Origin: a virus
Length of the DNA stretch: 22,445 nt
Virus record (IMG/VR): IMGVR_UViG_3300045922_000718
Coordinates: 1 to 22,445 of that record
Strand: one strand, 5' to 3'
Shown one piece after another: positions 6,403-12,779 of the stretch. The notes under the pieces are model-generated. The model ran no database searches. It had not been told where the DNA came from and saw only the letters and a list, made by a program, of their open reading frames with translations. The first letter of the stretch is position 1. Every line of letters begins with the position of its first letter. The position numbers and the translations under genes are program-made.

Positions 6403-8667
6403 ATGTATGTAGATGCCTACACAGAACGAGACTGGGATGAAATTTGGGTTGCAGAACGTGGTCCTGACGGCAAACGACGTCTAATCACATATCCAAAAAA
6501 GCTGTTGTTTTATTATGAGGATCCAAAAGGTCGATACACTTCGATTTTTGGAACCAAATTGTCAAGGTTCAAAACCACTTCACAAAAAGCATTTCAAAAA
6601 GAGCTCAAGCTTTGCAGCAAGAGAACTTTTGAGTCAGATATCAATCCTGTTTTCCGCTGCTTGAGTGAAAACTACTTGGGCCAGCCAGCACCCAAGCTCA
6701 ATATAGCATTGTTTGACATTGAAGTGGATATGGATCCCAAGCGCGGTTATCCATCAACTACTGATCCATTTGCCGCAATAACTGCTATTTCTGTTTATTT
6801 AAATTGGGAAAATCGAGTGATCACACTAGTTCTTCCTCCCAAAACTATAAAAGATGAAAATGGCAAAGTTGTACCACTCACTCTAGAACTTGCCGAAGCC
6901 ATTTGCAACTCGTTTCCCCACACTTATTTGTGTGAAACCGAACAACAGTTGTTGGAAGTGTTTTTAGAACTCATACAAGAAGCGGACGTGCTGAGTGGTT
7001 GGAATTCAACCGGATACGATATTCCCTATCTAGTCAATCGCATTGAATTGGTTTTATCCAAAGATCACACTCGAAAATTTTGTTTGTGGAATCAATTGCC
7101 GCGCAAGCGTCTTTACACTAAATTTGGTAAGGAAAATATCACATACGACACAATTGGTCGCGTGCATTTGGATTATTTGGATTTGTATATGAAACATGCA
7201 ATGCAACAGTTGCATTCATACAGATTGGATTTCGTTGCTGAATTGGAAGTAGGTGCAAACAAAACGCCGTATGAAGGGTCGTTGTATGACTTATATCACA
7301 AAGATTTTCGCAAGTTTGTAGAGTATAACCGTCAAGACGTACATCTACTAGTGCAAATTGATCAAAAACTCAAATACATTGAACTAGCCAATCAACTAGC
7401 TCACGCCAATGGCGTGTTGTTACAAAACACACTGGGATCAGTGGTTTTGATTGACCAAGCAATTGTAAACGAGTCCCATGCATTGGGATTGATTGTTCCG
7501 GATCGCAAGCGTGAATTGACAGATGATTCAACGTTGGAAACAGAAGAAGAAACTGTAGTGGGCGCATATGTTGCTGAACCCAAAGTGGGCATACATGACT
7601 GGGTGGGGGCATGCGATATTAACTCACTGTATCCATCTGTGTTACGATCATTTAATATGGGGCCCGATACAATCGTAGCACAGATTCGGCCCACGCTTAC
7701 TAATGAATTCGTAAAGAAAAAAGCTGGCGAAGTTGACAAAGCCACAGACATTTGGAACGAAATCTTTTCCTGCTTGGAATATGATGAAGTGCTAAATCAA
7801 TCCAATGTGGATTTGATTGTGGATTTTGAAAACGGCGATGTCAAACAAATGAAAGCGTACGAAATTTACAATTGGATCTTCAATGCAAAACCACAATTGT
7901 GCATTACTGCCAATGGCACAATTTTTTCTTATGAAAGAAAAGGCGTTATCCCGCAAATTCTCGAGCGCTGGTATTCCGAGAGAAAGGACATGCAGAAAAA
8001 GAGCAAAAACCTTTTTGCCGAAGCTAAAGCATGTGAAGATGAGGAACAAAAACAAAAACTATTAGTTAATGCAGAGTTCTGGGACAAACAACAATATATT
8101 AGAAAAATTCAGTTGAACTCACTGTATGGCGCACTGCTTAATCCGGCATGTAAAATGTATGACGATCGCATTGGCCAATCAGTTACTTTAAGCGGGCGGC
8201 GTATTGTCAAACACATGTGTTCGTGTGTTAATGAAATTCTCACTGGTGATTACAACTACAAAGGCGATGCAATCGTGTATGGAGACACTGATTCAGTAAC
8301 AGGCAACACATTAGTTAAGTGTTTGATAAACAATGAAGAGAGAGTTTTTCCCATCGAAGAACTATTTGATATGATTTCCTATAAATTTGCTCGGGGGCAT
8401 AAAGAATATGCAGTAGATCCTTCTATTAAAGTTCTTACTTACGACCCCAAGCTCAAGAAACCTGTTTACAGAACAATAGATTACGTGTATCGTCACAACA
8501 CTGAAAAAGAACTGTTTGAAATTGAACTCGAAGATGGTAAAAAAGTTATAGTCACGGAAGATCACAGCGTAATGGTTGAACGAAATGGAATCTTAATTGA
8601 ATGCAAACCCAATGAATTAAAAGAAGAGGACAAATTTATTGTAGTTAATTACGACGATATACACTAG
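6403..8667 (+). CDS. DNA polymerase family B, N-terminal half fused to split-intein N-fragment
   Basis: Replicative DNA polymerase related to T4 gp43. Proofreading exonuclease motifs: FDIEVD with D105/E107 (Exo I), GWNSTGYDIPYL with N201/D206 (Exo II), YNRQD with Y308/D312 (Exo III). Polymerase motifs: DINSLYPS at 405-412 (A), KIQLNSLYG at 568-576 (B), and YGDTD at 626-630 (the first part of motif C). Immediately after DTD the sequence turns into an intein, SVTGNTLVKC (631-640), which runs to the stop TAG 8665-8667. So this gene makes 630 residues of polymerase plus 124 of intein. The remaining polymerase is encoded from 8757. Without trans-splicing the product lacks the end of motif C, palm and thumb. 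No clear ribosome binding site precedes ATG 6403; ATG 6403 was chosen because it follows the TAG of the previous gene by 12 bases. Confidence 0.95.
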   Translation: MYVDAYTERDWDEIWVAERGPDGKRRLITYPKKLLFYYEDPKGRYTSIFGTKLSRFKTTSQKAFQKELKLCSKRTFESDINPVFRCLSENYLGQPAPKLNIALFDIEVDMDPKRGYPSTTDPFAAITAISVYLNWENRVITLVLPPKTIKDENGKVVPLTLELAEAICNSFPHTYLCETEQQLLEVFLELIQEADVLSGWNSTGYDIPYLVNRIELVLSKDHTRKFCLWNQLPRKRLYTKFGKENITYDTIGRVHLDYLDLYMKHAMQQLHSYRLDFVAELEVGANKTPYEGSLYDLYHKDFRKFVEYNRQDVHLLVQIDQKLKYIELANQLAHANGVLLQNTLGSVVLIDQAIVNESHALGLIVPDRKRELTDDSTLETEEETVVGAYVAEPKVGIHDWVGACDINSLYPSVLRSFNMGPDTIVAQIRPTLTNEFVKKKAGEVDKATDIWNEIFSCLEYDEVLNQSNVDLIVDFENGDVKQMKAYEIYNWIFNAKPQLCITANGTIFSYERKGVIPQILERWYSERKDMQKKSKNLFAEAKACEDEEQKQKLLVNAEFWDKQQYIRKIQLNSLYGALLNPACKMYDDRIGQSVTLSGRRIVKHMCSCVNEILTGDYNYKGDAIVYGDTDSVTGNTLVKCLINNEERVFPIEELFDMISYKFARGHKEYAVDPSIKVLTYDPKLKKPVYRTIDYVYRHNTEKELFEIELEDGKKVIVTEDHSVMVERNGILIECKPNELKEEDKFIVVNYDDIH
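8293..8664 (+). other. Split intein N-fragment (IntN, 124 codons)
   Basis: The intein begins at Ser (TCA 8293) directly after the polymerase residues YGDTD. Block A is SVTGNTLVKC with Ser as the first nucleophile, of the kind seen in family B polymerase inteins. Block B is KKVIVTEDHSVMV, with the TxxH motif as TEDH at protein residues 718-721. The usual beta-rich Hint body lies between them (IKVLTYDPKLKKPVYRTI and so on). No LAGLIDADG or HNH endonuclease domain is present. The fragment ends at TAG 8665. Confidence 0.92.
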
Positions 8668-8760
8668 CACTATGATTTGATAAATCATATTCAATATGCT
8701 AAGTTAATGCTTGAATGTTTTGATCAAAATTTAGTGTGTAGTAAGATTGGATTGCTATGA
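8665..8760 (+). other. Short spacer between the polymerase halves, open in the IntN frame past the amber stop
   Basis: After TAG 8665-8667 the same frame continues for 30 sense codons (8668-8757) and ends at TGA 8758-8760. That stop overlaps the ATG 8757 of the C-half gene as ATGA, the junction style used for many gene pairs here. The C-half is in a different frame, which is itself closed upstream by TAA 8742-8744. Joining the two halves would therefore need both stop readthrough and a frameshift. No homing endonuclease is present in the gap. Confidence 0.6.
8671..8689. repeat. 8-bp inverted repeat (hairpin) after the IntN stop
   Basis: Arms TATGATTT (8671-8678) and AAATCATA (8682-8689) pair perfectly around GAT. 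The hairpin starts 3 bases after the amber stop. It is AT-only apart from one G-C pair in each arm and has no T-run after it, so it is a weak stem rather than a standard terminator. Confidence 0.5.
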
Positions 8761-8867
8761 AAATTAAAAAAATAACTAATTTAGGAAAACAAAAAAAGCC
8801 AGTTTACGACATTGGGGTAAACAAGGATACACCGTATTTCTTTGGGAATGGTATATTACTTCATAAT
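8757..8867 (+). other. Split intein C-fragment (IntC, 37 codons)
   Basis: Contains block F (PVYDIGVNKDTPYFF) and block G (NGILLHN). The penultimate His and terminal Asn are intact, and the +1 extein residue is Ser. Length is typical of natural IntC pieces. Together with the N-fragment all residues expected for splicing chemistry (Ser1, TxxH, His-Asn, Ser+1) are present. Confidence 0.92.
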
Positions 8868-9803
8868 TCTGTTTATTTCTCTGCATGGCCACTACGTTAC
8901 AAAGAAGAGTTTGCTGCTTTTGATTGGAGCAAAGAAAATATTATTAAGTTGTATGACAACATTGCAGACGCAATGAATGAAACATGGTCTGCTCAACTCA
9001 AAAGTGAATTCAATGTGCCCGAAGATCGATGTGTGATCAAAGCCGGTAGAGAGTTAGTTGCATCCAAAGGCCTGTTTATTACCAAAAAACGCTATGCTGT
9101 GTTGATATTTGATAAAGAAGGCGTACGCGAAGATAACAATGGCAAACCTGGTAAGATCAAAGCCATGGGGTTGGATCTCAAACGATCTGATACACCAGAA
9201 CGCATTCAGCAATTCCTAGAAGGAATTCTAACTCGTGTGCTGCAAGGTGCAACTGAAAGTCAAATCATTGACGATATTAAAAAATTCCGAGCAGAATTTG
9301 CCCAATGGGCGGCTTGGGAAAAAGGTGCGCCCAAAAGAGTCAACAATATTACTGCATATCGCGAACGTGATGAAAACAAACGCAACATCGAACTCAATAT
9401 GCAATTGTATTCTAAATTGGCTGCATCTAAAGATCCCACTGAAACCAAAAAAATTCAATCGGAAATCGACAAATTGAAAAAGCTTACGTTGCCTGGCCAC
9501 GTTGCTGCTTCATTAAATTGGAACAAACTTCGCAAGCTCAACAACGATGCCATTTCCATGCCAATTCAAGACGGACAGAAGGTTGTTGTTTGCAAGCTCA
9601 AGCCCAACATTTGGAACATGAATTCAATTGCGTATCCAGTTGACGAAATGCATTTGCCAGATTGGTTCAAATCATTGCCATTTGATGTTGATGGAATGGA
9701 ACAAACAGTTTTAGATGGAAAGCTGGAAAATCTACTGGGTGTGTTGAAATGGGATTTAAATTCGTCTAAACTCACTGAAATCGACGAGCTGTTTGAATTT
9801 TAA
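8757..9803 (+). CDS. Split-intein C-fragment fused to DNA polymerase family B, C-terminal half
   Basis: The first 37 residues are an intein C-fragment ending LLHN. From Ser (TCT 8868) the polymerase resumes with SVYFSAWP, completing motif C as YGDTD plus SVYFS. The polymerase part has 311 residues. It carries ITKKRYAVLIF, the KKRY element that contacts the primer template, thumb-domain helices, and the C-terminus EIDELFEF. That ending resembles the clamp-binding tail of T4-type polymerases (RB69 ends LFDMFDF). Both exteins add up to 941 residues, close to T4 gp43 (898). Start ATG 8757 is the only ATG upstream of the intein homology, because TAA 8742-8744 closes the frame. The ribosome binding site is poor (GATTGG), so initiation may depend on translation arriving from upstream. 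Confidence 0.93.
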   Translation: MKIKKITNLGKQKKPVYDIGVNKDTPYFFGNGILLHNSVYFSAWPLRYKEEFAAFDWSKENIIKLYDNIADAMNETWSAQLKSEFNVPEDRCVIKAGRELVASKGLFITKKRYAVLIFDKEGVREDNNGKPGKIKAMGLDLKRSDTPERIQQFLEGILTRVLQGATESQIIDDIKKFRAEFAQWAAWEKGAPKRVNNITAYRERDENKRNIELNMQLYSKLAASKDPTETKKIQSEIDKLKKLTLPGHVAASLNWNKLRKLNNDAISMPIQDGQKVVVCKLKPNIWNMNSIAYPVDEMHLPDWFKSLPFDVDGMEQTVLDGKLENLLGVLKWDLNSSKLTEIDELFEF

Positions 9804-9811
9804 AATTCAAA
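9792..9811. repeat. Perfect 20-bp palindrome at the end of the polymerase gene
   Basis: TTTGAATTTT (9792-9801) is followed directly by its reverse complement AAAATTCAAA (9802-9811). It overlaps the polymerase stop (TAA 9801-9803) and ends 4 bases before the -35 box of the clamp promoter. It could be an operator for a dimeric regulator or an RNA hairpin closing the polymerase transcript. Confidence 0.55.
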
Positions 9812-9815
9812 TATA

Positions 9816-9844
9816 TTGACAGAACTTTTGAGCTCAAATACAAT
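9816..9844 (+). promoter_or_regulatory. Sigma70-type promoter for the sliding clamp
   Basis: TTGACA (9816-9821) and TACAAT (9839-9844) are separated by exactly 17 bases. That is a perfect -35 and a one-mismatch -10. It lies in the 67-base gap before the clamp gene, and the expected start near 9851 leaves a leader of about 20 bases holding the AAAGGAGAG ribosome binding site. This is the best promoter in the window. Confidence 0.8.
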
Positions 9845-9870
9845 CAACGTAAATTTAAAGGAGAGAACAC

Positions 9871-10605
9871 ATGCGTGAGTTGCTTAATGACTTAGTCTAC
9901 CACACCAATACATTGGGTGTGTTTGACAAAGTCAAAATCATAGTGGAAAACAATGTTGTGAATTTTGAAGCTGTTGATGATGAAAAAACCATCATCCTAA
10001 ATGGCAAATTCAAAAATCCTGTAGAAGAATTTGACGGTGTTTTTGGTATTTCAGATTTGGGTCGCTTGGGCAGTTGGCTAAATCATCCCAACTTCCTTCA
10101 TGAAAAGGCTGTGCTTTCCATTGAAACCAAAGAGATGGAAGGTATTAACATCCCCACTGCTATCAATTTTGAAAACAAAGAACTTGGCGCGCAAGCACAG
10201 CATCGTCTTGCATCAGCAGAAATGTTGCCCGAAGCCAAGTTCAAAGGCACTGAATGGGAAGTGACATTTTCTCCGGACAAGAGCAAGATCAGTGAATTCC
10301 AGTCATTTGCATCCATTGAAAGTGATCGTGAAGAATACTTCATGCCGAAAATGGAAAAAAACAATTTGATGATTTACTTTGGTGAACAAGGGGCATCAAC
10401 CCATTCATCAAAAATGTGCTTTGCGACTGGACTGAAAGGCGAAATCAGCAAGGACCTTTACTGGAAGATTGCTGCCACTGTTTCGGTTCTAAAACTGGCC
10501 AAACAACCACCAACAATTTCTATTACTGGCAAGGGCGCATTGCAAATCAAAGTGCAATCAGAATTTGGTGAATACCGTTACATTTTGAGAGCCCACAAAA
10601 AGTGA
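9871..10605 (+). CDS. DNA polymerase sliding clamp (T4 gp45-like), 244 aa
   Basis: Ring-forming processivity factor that tethers the polymerase to DNA and, in T4, also activates late transcription. Length is close to T4 gp45 (228). The pattern EEFDGVFGISDLGRLGSWL (residues about 53-71) matches the conserved gp45 segment around YDLNGFLGIL. The C-terminal part shows the expected alternating strands, ending GEYRYILRAHKK. Divergence is high, so the call leans on position directly behind the polymerase as well as on pattern. AAAGGAGAG at 9857-9865 precedes ATG 9871 by 5 bases. The gene has its own near-consensus promoter and is bounded by palindromes on both sides. Its stop overlaps a GTG start of a small ORF. 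Confidence 0.82.
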   Translation: MRELLNDLVYHTNTLGVFDKVKIIVENNVVNFEAVDDEKTIILNGKFKNPVEEFDGVFGISDLGRLGSWLNHPNFLHEKAVLSIETKEMEGINIPTAINFENKELGAQAQHRLASAEMLPEAKFKGTEWEVTFSPDKSKISEFQSFASIESDREEYFMPKMEKNNLMIYFGEQGASTHSSKMCFATGLKGEISKDLYWKIAATVSVLKLAKQPPTISITGKGALQIKVQSEFGEYRYILRAHKK

Positions 10606-10805
10606 TCAAATCTTCGCCATTTGCACTTCATGTGTCACATGAAGTGCAAATAAGTGGCAATGTAGTTATAAATTACTCTCTACACAAATCATTGGATTGT
10701 GGGGATCGAGTATGGATAAAAGCGGAGCATGTGTTATTGGGTCATCAAGAGTTTAATACAATAACAAATGTCATTAAAAAATCAACAAAGGCCAAAACCA
10801 AATGA
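10602..10805 (+). CDS. Small hypothetical ORF between clamp and dpdA (67 aa, GTG start)
   Basis: GTG 10602 overlaps the clamp stop as GTGA, and the ORF ends in TGA 10803-10805, overlapping the dpdA ATG 10802. Tight overlap at both ends supports a real coupled gene, but there is no ATG in the frame and a 33-bp palindrome occupies codons 6-17. The C-terminal half (DCGDRVWIKAEHVLLGHQEF, residues about 32-51) looks like a folded small domain with a Lys-rich tail. No family is recognised. The alternative reading is that 10606-10801 is a regulatory intergenic region. Confidence 0.5.
   Translation: MIKSSPFALHVSHEVQISGNVVINYSLHKSLDCGDRVWIKAEHVLLGHQEFNTITNVIKKSTKAKTK
10619..10651. repeat. 33-bp near-perfect palindrome after the clamp gene
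   Basis: Left arm ATTTGCACTTCATGTG (10619-10634) and right arm CACATGAAGTGCAAAT (10636-10651) are exact reverse complements of 16 bases around a single T (10635). It starts 13 bases after the clamp stop. As RNA it would form a stem of about 14 bp with a tiny loop; as DNA it is a symmetric binding site or cruciform. No T-run follows on either strand. Confidence 0.85.
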
Positions 10806-12406
10806 GCGTTAGGACTGACCCCATTCAAACCATCGACTTGACATTGGGCAACGACACTGCGGATGCAATGCGCGAGCATGCAATGTTTTTGCCGTCTTGC
10901 TCCAGCTTTTATGTAAAAACCATATCAGGTGCGCACGGCAACAAGCGCATGCCCAAAGGACTGGTAAATGGCATGGATAGCTTAAATTACATGCTAAAAG
11001 ATCGTGGCTTGTTTTATTACAAATACAATTTATATTCAGCAGGCCATGCTATTTTAGACTTAGAAAAATCTAAAAAATCCGAAAGCATGATATGGAACAG
11101 ATCACCCGGTACCCTTGTGTTAGGCGACTCGGGTGGATATCAAATTGCATCCGGCACAGGCCATGTTAGCTTTGATTGGGGTGACTTAAAGAGTGACAAA
11201 AGCAACACCACTCGCAAGTTGGTGTTGGAGTGGCAAGAAGCATTGTGCGACGCTGCAATGACATTAGATGTGCCCACTCGTGCAATTGGAAACGCGGAAA
11301 AAACCGGCATCACTTCATTCCAGCAATGTTTGGACGCTACTTTGATCAATTTGAATTACATTGCCAACAATCGCACTGGACCAGAAAAATGTCGATTCTT
11401 AAATGTGTTGCAGGGTCGAACAGAAGAAGAAACTGACATTTGGTATGACACTGTGAAGGATTATGACTTTGAAGGTTGGGCATTCGCGGGCGTCCATGCA
11501 TATGGCCTTTACACAACCTTAAAGCGTTTGATCAAATTGCGCGACGATGGCAAACTCAATCGCACACAAAATTGGATTCATATTTTGGGTAACACTCGAT
11601 TGTTAAATGCTGGACCATTTACGCAAATACAAAGAGCTATACGCAAACACATGAACATCCCCGACTTCATTGTGAGTTATGACTCTGCTTCGTCGTTCCT
11701 TGCCGTAGCTAAAGGACAAGGTTATACTGGTTTTACTATGAGCAACTCTTACTCAGATGTGAAAAAACTAATAGTGAAAAAAGGTACCGAGTCTGAAGTG
11801 GACGATTTGTTTGATTTTGCTACTGGTGAAAGCATTTATGAACGCCGAGTACAATCACGTTCGCGCTTTAATTATAACATGGATGCAATGCCAGACGACA
11901 AGATGAAAAAGTATGTGGGCAGCGATGTGCTGGACGTGCGCTTCCCATGGCAGTCTCCACTTGCTGAAAGAATCTTGATGAGTGACATTTGCGTAAGCAA
12001 CGACCCAAAAAAGAAAACATCTTGGGATACGTTTTCTTACGCATTGATAATGTGCCACAATGTTTATGTTCAAATTCGTGGAGTACAGGAAGCAATTCGC
12101 ATTTGGGATCTACCAGGCGAAATGTGCTTGGGTTGGATGGATCTAGAAGCATATGAAGCACGAGAAACAGTGAAAGAGATTTTGGACTTGGCATTTGTAT
12201 CGCAAACACCATTCTCAGATATTGAAAAACGAGTTCTGGGCGTAAAAAGAAAGTTGCTAAATTCGTTTGCCGGCACTACAATGGGCAATAAGAAAACTGC
12301 TGAGGAAGAATCTTGGAACAGTATGACTGGCAATGATATAACAATCGAAGAACCAGAATTACTTGCTGAAATTGTAGATGATAGATCAGAAAACAACAAT
12401 GAATGA
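10802..12406 (+). CDS. dpdA: DpdA-like 7-deazaguanine DNA transglycosylase (TGT superfamily), 534 aa
   Basis: DpdA enzymes are relatives of tRNA-guanine transglycosylase that swap guanine in DNA for a 7-deazaguanine base, giving phage DNA resistance to restriction. TGT-fold landmarks are present in order: LGDSGGYQIASG (107-118, with D109 as the general-base Asp of the DSGGFQ motif), NVLQGRTEEE (201-210, equivalent of the VQGG loop), GWAFAGVHAYG (225-235), IHILGNTR (259-266), and VSYDSAS (291-297, with D294 at the nucleophile position). The canonical C-terminal zinc site of tRNA enzymes is not visible, consistent with a DNA enzyme. The C-terminal 150 residues are phage-specific, and the tail is acidic. 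ATG 10802 overlaps the previous ORF as ATGA. QueD-like and FolE genes follow in the same direction. Confidence 0.85.
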   Translation: MSVRTDPIQTIDLTLGNDTADAMREHAMFLPSCSSFYVKTISGAHGNKRMPKGLVNGMDSLNYMLKDRGLFYYKYNLYSAGHAILDLEKSKKSESMIWNRSPGTLVLGDSGGYQIASGTGHVSFDWGDLKSDKSNTTRKLVLEWQEALCDAAMTLDVPTRAIGNAEKTGITSFQQCLDATLINLNYIANNRTGPEKCRFLNVLQGRTEEETDIWYDTVKDYDFEGWAFAGVHAYGLYTTLKRLIKLRDDGKLNRTQNWIHILGNTRLLNAGPFTQIQRAIRKHMNIPDFIVSYDSASSFLAVAKGQGYTGFTMSNSYSDVKKLIVKKGTESEVDDLFDFATGESIYERRVQSRSRFNYNMDAMPDDKMKKYVGSDVLDVRFPWQSPLAERILMSDICVSNDPKKKTSWDTFSYALIMCHNVYVQIRGVQEAIRIWDLPGEMCLGWMDLEAYEARETVKEILDLAFVSQTPFSDIEKRVLGVKRKLLNSFAGTTMGNKKTAEEESWNSMTGNDITIEEPELLAEIVDDRSENNNE

Positions 12407-12770
12407 AAATAAAAAATCAACCAAAACATTTATCAAAGTGCGAACACAATTTGAAGGGTTTCACTTTTATCCTGGCGCTTCAAAAATTGATCCTAGAATT
12501 GCTTTTCTTGAAGTTGAGCATCGCCATATTTTTCAAGTGGAAGTGAAAATTTCAGTAACTCATCTTGATAGAGAGTTGGAATTCTTTCTAGTGAAATGGG
12601 CATTGCAAGATTTTGTTCGTGATGGAAAAATGAACCACAAAAGTTGCGAAATGATTGCCACTGATATTTTAAACAATCATTTGATACCATCATATGGTGC
12701 CGATAGATATTATGAAATCACCATAAGTGAAGATGGTGAAAACGACGGCATAGTGGAGTATAATCCATAA
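12399..12770 (+). CDS. QueD-like protein (6-pyruvoyl-tetrahydropterin synthase fold), divergent, 123 aa
   Basis: QueD turns dihydroneopterin triphosphate from FolE into 6-carboxytetrahydropterin, a 7-deazaguanine precursor. Seen here: GFHFYPGA with H22, and EVEHRHIFQVEV with H41 and H43, together giving the three His of the zinc site. NHKSCEMIATDIL (79-91) aligns with the PTSEN.a helix, and EITISEDGENDGIVEY (106-121) aligns with the C-terminal V.vsEt...a.Y strand containing the substrate-binding Glu. The catalytic Cys normally between the first His and the HxH is absent, and the Asp-His pair is not obvious; Cys83 might substitute. So the fold is probable, the reaction less so. ATG 12378 is an alternative start; 12399 gives a shorter overlap with dpdA. 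Neither has a good ribosome binding site. Confidence 0.65.
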   Translation: MNENKKSTKTFIKVRTQFEGFHFYPGASKIDPRIAFLEVEHRHIFQVEVKISVTHLDRELEFFLVKWALQDFVRDGKMNHKSCEMIATDILNNHLIPSYGADRYYEITISEDGENDGIVEYNP

Positions 12771-12779
12771 AGGTTGACT

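Noticed and set aside
6388-8667. Recoded amber (TAG as sense), since TAG 6388-6390 and TAG 8665-8667 are both followed by open sequence in the same frame
   Set aside because: Other TAG stops (18158-18160 and 21304-21306) fall where readthrough would clash with well-supported downstream genes, and TAG is not avoided as a terminator. No suppressor tRNA is visible. In-frame positioning at 6388 is explained by chance.
8665-8757. A sequencing error splitting an ordinary continuous mini-intein
   Set aside because: Rejoining the halves requires both removing the amber and a frameshift, and the IntC frame has its own stop at 8742-8744. The fragments match the sizes of natural split-intein pieces. 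Read data could still overturn this.
12774-12779. TTGACT as a promoter -35 box for the first glycosyltransferase
   Set aside because: The -10 would fall inside the gene, and the bases are better explained as the spacer between the ribosome binding site and ATG 12780.
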